From Mesostigma viride (taxonomy: Eukaryota > Streptophyta > Mesostigmatophyceae > Mesostigmatales > Mesostigmataceae): 60,000 nucleotides of DNA. Made by a program: the position numbers and the translations under genes. The stretch spans positions 4,128,272 through 4,188,271 of the forward strand of contig RPFO01000104.1 in assembly GCA_009746045.1 (NCBI GenBank), given 5' to 3'. A model generated the notes under the pieces. The model was not told the origin of the DNA. It was given only the letters and a program-made list of their open reading frames with translations, and did not search any database. Below, one piece after another: positions 51,515 through 60,000 of the stretch (its first letter is position 1; each line of letters begins with the position of its first letter).

Positions 51515-51609
51515 CCTCCCTCCTTCTCACTGTGGATGTAGGGTTGAAGGTTCCTTTACTCTGTATTGGCACCCACGTGACGCAGCCGCGTGCTTATTAA
51601 TTATTAATT
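51515..51609 (+). mobile_element. Short 5'-truncated family C insertion (95 bp) with TSD
   Basis: AATTAGTAGGTAC lies at 51502-51514 and 51610-51622. The insert is the last ~80 bp of the 3' UTR of the ORF1-only element at 46803-47907 (CCTCCCTCCTTCTC..TTGGCACC), the hairpin CACGTGACGCAGCCGCGTG (51574-51592) and an AT tail. It parallels the 129-bp insertion at 13695. Confidence 0.82.
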
Positions 51610-51622
51610 AATTAGTAGGTAC

Positions 51623-54216
51623 TCTATATCAAGGACAGGTGCACGGCCGGGTTGCCGAACTAGCATAAAAAGTAACTTCCTATTAGCATTATACACAAAG
51701 CAAGACAGTAGAACAACACCCCATCCTTCAAGCAGCCATACATTTGCCAGCTGCAAAGAGAAGTCAGCACGTGCCTTTGCACCAGGCACAACCAGCACAT
51801 GTGCACGCAGCCCTGACTTAGCAAGGCATTTTTCATTAGTTCTGCCTACAGTAACAACCTTGCTCACCAAGCCTGGCTATTTGCTGCTACTGCCAGAGCG
51901 AACCTGGCTGTACACAAGCTATAGCCCCCCCTTTCTGCTGCAACCCCCTGCAAATGGTAGGTAATGTCTCAACTGCTCAGAACTTTCAACAGCACATCCA
52001 TACACGCCTAATTTCCACAGCAGCAGAAGTAACCAGCCACACGACCGTGGTACTTCAATCTCCCATGAAATCCATGGGAGGGCCAGCAGAAGAAATGGTT
52101 GCACTCCGGCTAACTACACATCAAGCTTGTGGCCACCACAACCCTCTTGTCCATGTGATATCAGCAATACCTAACCTTTTAAAGAAGAGGGCACCACCGT
52201 AAACGCCGCTACGGCACCCCTCGAACCAACTACCCACACCATACCCCCGCCGCCTTGGCCTCACCATGGCTGGCATTGGTTATAACACCTGCCCTGAGCC
52301 GAGATGGCAGCCCACGCATGGCTTCTGTCGCACGGCACCCATCCTCACCCATCCTCAATGGATGGGATACAGCCTTGAAGGGCTGTATATGGACGACCTT
52401 GCCCACACAGCTGTCAGACCAGCGTAAGTGCATATGTAAAATGCACCTTTCCTGCCGGCCCTGGAGCAAGCCTAGCCCCATGGCAGCATCTTTCACCCTC
52501 CACACGCGCGCTCCCGGACCTGACCCTATCCAACCAGCTGCCACGTCAAACCGACACCCAGTCGCAATATCCAGCTGCTTTCTTTCCGTGCCGGTCCCCG
52601 CTCATGCGTCGACAGACGGCATAACATAAAAGGCCCGGGACCACGCTGAGATCACGCCGCCCCGCAACCCGCACACCAAGCGCAAACATAGCCCAGCAAT
52701 CCGCCGGCTGCCAGCCATACCGAATGTCCAGCCACGCCAAACAACCCTACCCGGGAGCAGAGGCACCCAACGCGCGCCCAATCCTATACCCACCCCGTCA
52801 CCGGGCCACTCACTTCCTCCTGCTGGCTGTGGGGACGGCAACCTGACTGGCAGGCAAACCTGGCCCCAACGCTAGTACCCGGCCACCACCAAATGACGCA
52901 ACCTCCACCCAGGATGTGTACCACCCAGGATGTGGCCGACCAACCAAGTTTTCCCAGGATGTGCGTGCGACTCATGCGATCCACTTGGGAGCCCAGGGCA
53001 CGCCCTTGCATGCCCCCTACAACGATGCTCTTGCCATTGGGGCTTCGGCCCCTTCTGGCTCAAGCGCCGAGTCCATGTCCAAGTGAGTACTTGCACCCGC
53101 GAGCACGAGGCATGCCCACAACCCCCAGAAAAAATCCACCCAAAGTGAACATAAAATGCTGGAATCCGGGTTCAATGTCGGGTTCTATATCGGGGATCCG
53201 GATCCTATGTCGGAAAAACCGAGTTCTCCTTCCTCCTCACCAGCGCCCGCCACTCAACACATGCCCACCAGCACCAGAGCCAGCTGCACCGCATCAGCTC
53301 CCTCAAAACGACGGGCCCCCCCCTCCCTCCACCAAGCTGCACACCCCTCCGTAGACCACCTCCATCAGGCCCTGCCACATTATTTTGCGACCCGGCAGCA
53401 ACCCAATGGCCGACACATCAGTGCCGAACAGCCATCGCAACGGCGGACAGGAGCGAAGCGTTCGGCAGGTCGAGTTAACACACCCTGGCGAGATTGGCTC
53501 TTGAGATGTCCACCCGCCAGGGGCCCCCAGAAAGGACGAGCGCGTCAACCCCTTGGCAGATACGTCCAATCTTGTCGCTAGGGCATTCGGTCCATCAGCG
53601 AGACTTGAACGACGGCATCCACTCCATTCAACCCGTGCGAGAAGATCGCCCTTTCGGTAGCGCACGTGTGGCAGCACCGCGTCGGGCCTCGAAGCATAGA
53701 TGGCAAGGTCAACCCTTTGTCTGAACTCTTGCTGTGTCAATGGCCGCTGTTCCCCCCTGCAAAAGCTCCAGCTCTAGACCGCGCCCAACATTTGCGTACG
53801 ACCTCGTAGCCGGCCAAGGAGCGGCCCTCGATGGTTAACTTCACGTCGCAGGGAGCATCGCACCGCCACAGCTGGGGTGATGTGCGACAAGAAAAGAGAG
53901 CCATCGTGGGCCAGGTAGCCACAAACAGCGGCGCATCTAAACTCCAAACCCGAGATGCACAACCCCAGATGCACACCAGCTGCATGGCCCGGCCGTGACC
54001 CTTGCGAGGGGTCGAGGATCCACCACGATTGGGAACCAACCCTAAACAGACAGCCGTGATGTGACTGGACACCAACCCTAACAGACAGCCGACAAGATCC
54101 AAAGCCACACCCTTTACCATGGGCCCGGCAGCGCTCCTAACAGGCAGAACCGTGACGTCCGATGGGGATGGAGTCGTCAAGGGCCGGGCTGCCCCCCCCA
54201 CACCGCCGTGGTGACG
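51623..54216. other. Intergenic region downstream of the kinase gene
   Basis: It is 2.6 kb with no supportable gene. The open frames on both strands are in unstructured, Pro/Ala/Cys-rich sequence. Near 54030-54110 a stretch (CCAACCCTAA.CAGACAGCCG) is repeated twice. The part nearest 54216 is the 3' UTR of the kinase. Confidence 0.5.
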
Positions 54217-57200
54217 TTAGACAGAAAAGGAACGCAGCTTCTGCATCGTCTCATGCTGCCGCTGCGCCATGGTGGACCGGATCTGCTCCTCGGCAAACGC
54301 GTTGTTCTGGATGATGTGCATGACCTCATCCTTGGTGACCACCAGCACCTTGACCTCGCCGCGCGCACGCACCGAGGCGGACCGCCGGTTGCCCGCGTCA
54401 TCGGGGCTGCCGAAGAGGGCCATCTCGCCCACAAATTGGCCCGCCTCGCGTACGGCGACCAGTCGGCCTGGATCGGCCGGGTTGAACCCAGCTTCCTTGC
54501 CCTTGCCGAGCTTGGTGTTGAAGAGGACATCGCACTCGCCGCAGTTGATGAAGAACATGTCGTTACCCTCGTCGCCCTGGGGGATGTTTGTTCGGGGAAT
54601 GGCAGCAGAATGGTTTGCAAACGCCGGGTGAGAGTTTGTAGGGGCGGCGTTATCAGCGGAGGGTGTCATAGAGGACAGTGGTTTGGAAGAGGTGGCTGTG
54701 ATGGACATAATATTTAGAAACTATTAGATGGGGCATGCCAGAGCAAGATAATGCTTGCACAGGTGCTTGAAACTGTTCTGTGCGAGAGGCATATTGTTGC
54801 AGCTTCATTGTATGGACCAGTATGGTGATGGACAACAGAAACCTAGTTGGTGACGGACAAGCACAGCATTGGTGACGGACAACAGCATTGGTATAAGGGA
54901 GGAGCGCGCCTAACTGTATGACAACGAGCTCGCGATCCTAGAGCAGGGCCTTTCCACCCTGCCTACCTGCACGATGATGAATAGCAAAGGTTGCTGTGCG
55001 CCCATACTGCATGCCACCCTGACAAAACCCTGCCTGCATGATTGTACAGGAAAGCATGATCATGCTATGCCCGTAGAGAAAACACATGAAAGTCCCACTT
55101 GTCTGCATGATGATGAGATCGTTGGCTATCCGTTCCGTGACCAACGACTTAAACACACCAACGCCACTAAACTATACTACTACACTACTATCAAGGAGAC
55201 ACTCCTATACTCCTTTACTGCTATACTACTATACTACTATACTACTGTACTATTTTACTTCCATACTCCTATACTCCTAACTACTACACTCCTATACTCC
55301 TATACCCCTAACTACTATACTGCTATACTACTATACCACTATACTACTATACTACTATACTCCTATACTCCTAACTACTACACTCCCATACTCCTATACT
55401 CCTATACCCCTAGCTACTATACTGCTATACTACTATACTATCATACTACTATACTACTATACTACTACACTACTATACTACTATACTTCCATACTCCTAA
55501 ACTCCTAACTACTACACTCCTATACTCCTATACCCCTAACTACTATACTCCTATACTCCTGTACTCCTATACTCCTATACTCCTATACTCCTATACTACT
55601 GTACTCCTATACTCCTATACTCCTATACTCCTACACTCCTATACTCCTATACTCCTATACTCCTATACTCCTATACTCCTATACTCCTATACTCCTATAC
55701 TCCTATACTCCTATACTCCTATACTCCTATACTCCTATACTCCTAACTACTACACTCCTTTACTCCTGTACCCCTAACTACTATACTGCTATACTACTAT
55801 ACTAGTATACTACTAAACTACTAAACTACTATACTAGTATACTGCTATACTGCTCTACTACCATACCACTGTACTAAAGAGAGGCCCATGTGCGGCGTGG
55901 GTAACAGCAACAACGACAACAATACAGAGGCTGCGCTCACCTGCATGATGATGAACTCGCCGTCTTCGTAGATGCGCTCCGTGAACACCGACTCGAAGAG
56001 CGCGAGCAGGCCTGAGCGGTCCATCTGCACCGCGTTCAGCACCTCGTGCTCGGACACCGAGAGCTGCTCCATCTTGGTGATGGATGCGAGGGGGAGCGCG
56101 CCGTTGATGGTCACCCACGGGTGAGACATGATCGCGGGGAGGGTCAGCCGGCGCGACGGGTCTTTTTGGAGCGTGCGGACCTGGCGGCGGTGGGGGTAGT
56201 AAAGAAGGGGGGGGGGCGGGTGTTCAAAGGCAGGTTGTGGTGGTTGTGGTGGGTTGTTAAGGAAGATGTGGAGCGAATGGAGAGCGATCCCCGAGACATT
56301 GCCTTGAATGTACCCAGTGTCCATCGTACTAGATTTGACAGTTACATATCACGTAGAACCACGAGCGACTAAGGCCATGGATGAAGTTGAAGGCAGGATG
56401 GCACGAATGAGGCGTCAGGAAAGGTGTTGGCGGGAAATGGGTAGCAGATAACGGGTGGTGGGAACCGATCGTGGGGGATGGGTGCCAGGGGCAGCGAAAA
56501 ATAACAAATCAGACATAACAGAAAGGATGCCACGAGGCGCATGAACGGCCAAACACTTCAGCACTTCAAGTCCGTATTGCACATGAGGCACATATTGTAC
56601 TTCATGTACTTTCGAGACATCGTGGACTTTGTGACCTTCAGCACGTCACCGCCAGGCACTCGGCGCCCCACCCGCGTGATGGGGTTTCTGGTGTAACTAG
56701 CGAGCAGTACCCATGCCTTGCCCCCCAAGCAAGGCGAAGCCTTGTGGCATATTAAAACAATCATGCAGTCGACATCCCACGACCCTTTACAAGCTTCCAT
56801 GCACCCAAGCCCCCCCGCCCCCCCCCCCCCCCCCGCCCCCCGCCCCCCGCCCCCGCCCCCGCCCCCCCCGCCCCCCGCCCCGACGCCCCCGCCCCCCGCC
56901 TCCACACCTCCATGCCTCAACACCTCCACGCCTCAACACCCACTCACCAACAGGTCCTTCAACTCTGGCGACAGGTGCTCGGGCACCTGCACATGGTCAT
57001 ACTGAATCTTATGGAAGATCTCAAACACGTTGTCGCCGTCAAAGGGGGGGTGCCCCGCAACGAAGTTGTACAGGCAAACCTGGCGGGGTTGGGGTAGGCA
57101 GGGGGCAGCAGAGCAATGCCGTGTGGCGTTTGGTAGAGTCAAAAGTTGGGCAGCAGAGAGCCCTACATTTGACACCGAGCACAATCGGAGGTTAAGACCT

Positions 57201-59937
57201 GGATGTACATGCCTTGTTCTGGCAAGTACACACCACACTTCTCATGCCCTTGCCTCCCATGCCAGTCACAGAAATCTCTCTAGTGATGTCTCCAGTCAAG
57301 TGCATACGTGACCCCGCCACACCCGCCCTAGCCAAGACATGCATGCAGGCACACCGGATGTCCAACGCGTGAGGACCATTATTCTGATATGTACTCTGTT
57401 ATGTATTCTCTTATGTACTCTCTTATGTACTCTGCTATGGCATATTCCACAAAAAAGAAAGGCCACATGCAGGACAACTGCCAGAGAGCCATGCGCAGGT
57501 AGATACATTCTTTTTGAGGGACGAGCCGGAGCACTGGGAACCACCGCGTTATCCACTCAGTGCACCCCATGTTCCCTTGATGACGCCCGCAGAGCCCCTA
57601 TCTCATCGACCTATACCCCTATCAACCAGTGGCCATGCTTGCCGTGGGGTGCCACATGCCCATACGATCATGCATAAACTACACGGTTCAACCCAACAAA
57701 TGCCCACCCACCCCACACACCACTATCCACCTCCACCCCTATCACCCCACGCACGCCTATCAACCGCACGTACCCCTAATTACTTCCATCAAGCTCGACC
57801 CACTCCCACCTACACATTACCCCCCACCCCTATCAAATCCCACGAATCCATGTCAGACCCTTATCAACCCACCCCTGTCCCACCCCTCGTCAACCCACTC
57901 CCTTGCCGATCCACCCGACGTACCCCAAGTGACCACACGTCGGCGGACCGCCCGTGGAAGCTCTTGCCCGGGATGAGCGTCTCCGGCGCCACAAACGCGG
58001 GCGTGCCGGCCGACTTGTTCAGAGCGTCCGACTGGCGGGTACAGTGTAGAGGGTACCGCATAGAGTATACCGCAGGGAGTACACCGTAGAGAGTATATGG
58101 TCGAGGGTATATGGTAGATGAGCCCAGGTAGGTGGCAAGTAGTAACCAGGGTAGTGGCAAGTCCAGAATCAACAGGTGGCCATTCGCAACCGGGGTGGCA
58201 AACACGCAAAACAAGGAGCAATAAGCCACGGTGGTAAGCATCTAGCCAAACGCACAATACAGGGGGAGCACCCAAATGGGAGATCAGATAAGTCATGCAA
58301 CACACGGAGGGCAAATGATTTATGCGAACTAATATCCAATGTGAATTGTAAGACCGCCTCCCCCGAGTCCTATCCCCCCCCCCCCACACCCATGTTGAAC
58401 GTGCGCCCCCAGCCACCTCATCAAACACATTTCCCCCCCCACCCCCCCACCCCACCCCACCCCACCCCACCCCACCCCACCCCACCCCACCCCACCCCAC
58501 CCCACCCCACCCACCCCACCCACCCCACCCCACCCACCCCACCCCACCCCACCCACCCCACCCACCCCACCCCACCCCACCCCACCCCACCCACCCCACC
58601 CCACCCCACCCCACCCACGCTGTCAAACATCCCCAAACACCCACCTAAAAAAAAAAAATTCCCCCCATCTCACCTCTGCACCCGCAGATACCTGGTCACC
58701 CCTGCCCCCCAAGACAAGTCGTTGACTGTCCCCCCTACCCATCCACTTGTCGAGCACGTCCCCTTTCCACCCTGAAAACCACCTTGATGAACACGCACAA
58801 ACAGACAAAACATTGTCCGACACGTAATCCCTAAACCTGAAACACAAACTTAGTCGAACACGTCGCAGCCCCCCAAACCAGATAGTAGAATCGCTTTGGC
58901 GCCACACAAGAAAGGGCGCTCTTTCCCCCCCGCCCCCCTCCCCACCCCCTTCTCAACCCCCTCTACCTTGTCAAACACGTCCGACACGCCGAAATCCGAG
59001 ATCTTGACTGTGCCATCGGCCGCCTTGAGCAGGTTCTCCGGCTTGAGGTCGCGGTGCACGATCTTGTGGTAGTGGAGGTAGTCCAGCCCCTTGCAGATGT
59101 CGCGGAAGAAGTGGTGCGCCAGATTCTCGGGCATCGGCTTGCTGTTCTCTCGCGTCATCACGGGTCCGCACGCGACGTACTCGAGCACCATGAACAGTTT
59201 GGAGCCGTTGGGGTCGTCGATCACCTGTTTGGGACATCGTGACACGAGTGAGGGGATGGAGGGGGTTGCTGTGTTATCGATCGTTTGTGCAGGCAGGCAT
59301 GCTTGTGCGTCAACCGTCACCTGCAATGGAAGAGTTGACATGAGGTAGATGTTCATGTGTTTGATTGGACGTGCAAGTGGATGGTAGCAGACGGAGGGCA
59401 TGATCGGTGAGATGAGATCATGCAGGCAGGCGTCCTTGTGCATAGTCGACCACCTGCGGTCCCTGCAAGAGAAGGGGGGTGACGTGAGGTATGTGCTGTT
59501 GTGTTCGGTACACACGCATGTAAAAATACAAACTAATATTAAGATACAAACTACTATTTCGACACATACCACTAACTAGATACAAGCTACTTTATCGATA
59601 CATACTACTATTTAGATACATGGTTAACATCCCATGCATCACCTGCTGCAGTAGTGCGTGCGCCTGTCTGTGCCAGCGTGCATCCGTGTGTGAGTGTGAG
59701 TGAGGGAGGTGTGCTCTCCACCAACACTCCACCAACATACCGATAGGACCACCCACACCCTGTCACCCTGTCACCCTGTCACCCCCCCCACCCCACCCCC
59801 CCCCCCCCCCCCACCCCCCCACAACCCCACCCCCCCACAACCCCACCCCCACCCCCACCCAGTGCGCTCACCTCGTAGAGCGTGACCACGTTCGGGTTCT
59901 GCAGCTTCTTCATGATGGCAATCTCACGCATCACCTC
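54217..59937 (-). CDS. CaMKK/GRIK-like protein kinase fused to a cyclic-nucleotide-binding domain (5' end outside window)
   Basis: Exons in the window: 59937-59872, 59224-58967, 58031-57924, 57079-56948, 56180-55941, 54576-54217; all are GT-AG, phase 0, 387 residues plus stop. The kinase part has the C-helix Glu (EVMREIAIMKKLQNPNVV), hinge (FMVLEYVACG), HRDLKPENLL catalytic loop, DFGVSD, activation segment AGTPAFVAPETL and DVWSLGVCLYNFVAGHPPF. These fit the CaMKK/plant GRIK group that phosphorylates AMPK/SnRK1-type kinases. After HPWVT the chain continues into a cAMP/cGMP-binding fold (LFESVFTERIYEDGEFIIMQ, GDEGNDMFFINCGECDVLF, phosphate-binding cassette GEMALFGSPDDAGNRRSASV with the Glu and Arg) and ends LRSFSV. 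The P-loop and ATP-binding Lys lie upstream of the window. Cyclic-nucleotide control of the kinase is inferred from the fusion. Confidence 0.9.
54967..54984 (-). other. Pseudo-exon edge resembling kinase exon 5 end (copy b)
   Basis: The minus strand reads ATTCATCATCGTGCAG|GTAGGC, against GTTCATCATCATGCAG|GTGAGC at the true exon end (55941). A usable donor is kept. It lies in the last intron of the kinase gene. Confidence 0.6.
55103..55156 (-). other. Pseudo-exon edge resembling kinase exon 5 end (copy a)
   Basis: The minus strand codes VFKSLVTERIANDLIIMQ, against LFESVFTERIYEDGEFIIMQ in the true exon 5. The exon end ..ATCATCATGCAG is kept, but the following bases are ACAAGT rather than GTGAGC, so the donor is lost. 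It lies 785 bases downstream of the real edge, beyond the microsatellite tract. Confidence 0.7.
55171..55870 (+). repeat. 700-bp degenerate microsatellite (CTATACTC / CTATACTA)
   Basis: Almost pure repeats of TATACTCC and TATACTAC with CTAACTACTACAC interruptions fill the last kinase intron. The 267-codon open frame through it (YTPILLYSYTPILLYS..) is a repeat artefact. In the transcript the sequence is AGTATAGGAGTATAG.., a dense series of GTA/AGTA donor-like motifs. Confidence 0.92.
56811..56905 (+). repeat. C-rich tract in a kinase intron (G-rich in the transcript)
   Basis: Runs of C of up to 18, interspersed with G or A, lie between kinase exons 57079-56948 and 56180-55941. Because the gene is on the minus strand, the pre-mRNA carries the G runs. 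Confidence 0.9.
58437..58617 (+). repeat. (CCCCA)n array, about 35 units, in a kinase intron
   Basis: Almost perfect CCCCA with occasional CCCA units. The transcript of the minus-strand kinase gene reads (UGGGG)n here, a textbook G-quadruplex-forming sequence. The Thr/Pro/His ORFs across it are artefacts. It lies between exons 59224-58967 and 58031-57924. Confidence 0.93.
59780..59860 (+). repeat. CCCCCCAC-rich tract beside a kinase exon
   Basis: C runs with single A spacers end 11 bases before the donor of exon 59937-59872 (plus-strand view). In the pre-mRNA this places G runs directly after the 5' splice site. Confidence 0.85.
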
Positions 59938-60000
59938 CTGCAAGAGGAAGAGAGAGCGTGGGGGTGGGGTGGGGCGGGAAGGGCGCGCGGAAAGAGAGAG

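Noticed and set aside
51954-53581. Several 80-150-codon ORFs downstream of the kinase
   Set aside because: Composition is unstructured on both strands and no motif or intron pattern supports coding.
54974-55777. 267-codon ORF coding YTPILLYS repeats
   Set aside because: It is the translation of a microsatellite inside a kinase intron.
58176-58775. 199-codon Pro/His/Thr ORF
   Set aside because: It is produced by the (CCCCA)n array in a kinase intron.

Overview
This 60 kb window is nuclear DNA of a eukaryote with spliceosomal introns, most likely a green alga with a primary plastid. Three observations point that way. The transaldolase begins with a plain transit-peptide-like leader and no signal peptide. 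The introns are long and repeat-laden. Non-LTR retrotransposons with L1-type ORF1 proteins are abundant. The species cannot be fixed from the sequence alone.

Four host genes can be supported. (1) 1237-9186(+): a telobox SANT/Myb (TRF-like) protein whose Myb domain is split over three exons, the first joined through a GC-AG intron, followed by one 4.3 kb exon coding about 1,445 residues of disordered Gly/Asp/Pro/His-rich protein. (2) 16823-27764(-): a plastid-type transaldolase, 7 exons over 11 kb, 387 aa, all catalytic residues present. (3) 28909-29949(+): an unrecognised single-exon protein with about seven membrane segments, divergent from the transaldolase. (4) 54217-59937(-): the C-terminal 387 residues of a CaMKK/GRIK-like protein kinase fused to a C-terminal cyclic-nucleotide-binding domain; its 5' end lies beyond the window.

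Mobile DNA fills most of the rest. The 30-51 kb block is a nest of insertions. A LINE (about 40.3-48.4 kb) carries a hAT element (40744-43455, 8-bp TSD), a fold-back element (44824-45393) and an ORF1-only retroelement (46803-47907). The hAT element itself contains another ORF1-only retroelement (42100-43269). Elsewhere there is a piggyBac-like element (18320-20008) and a pogo-like MITE (26501-26829) in transaldolase introns, a small inverted-repeat element (10443-10659), a SINE-like family with 8-bp TSDs, and several very short 5'-truncated LINE tails with clean target duplications.

Three patterns look new. First, ORF1-only (HAL1-like) retroelements recur with exact TSDs; they carry an L1-type RNA-binding protein but no endonuclease or reverse transcriptase. 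Second, autonomous LINEs, ORF1-only elements and about 100-bp insertions end in a short 3' hairpin (stem-CAAC-stem, or a CACGTGAC/GTCACGTG stem) followed by a 4-5 nt microsatellite tail (TTAA, TTTAA or CTTA), which suggests a shared 3'-end recognition signal. Third, introns of the transaldolase and kinase genes contain decayed duplicates of the edges of neighbouring exons, in one case amplified into a 54-bp minisatellite. Kinase introns also carry very long C/A-rich tracts that become G-rich in the transcript.
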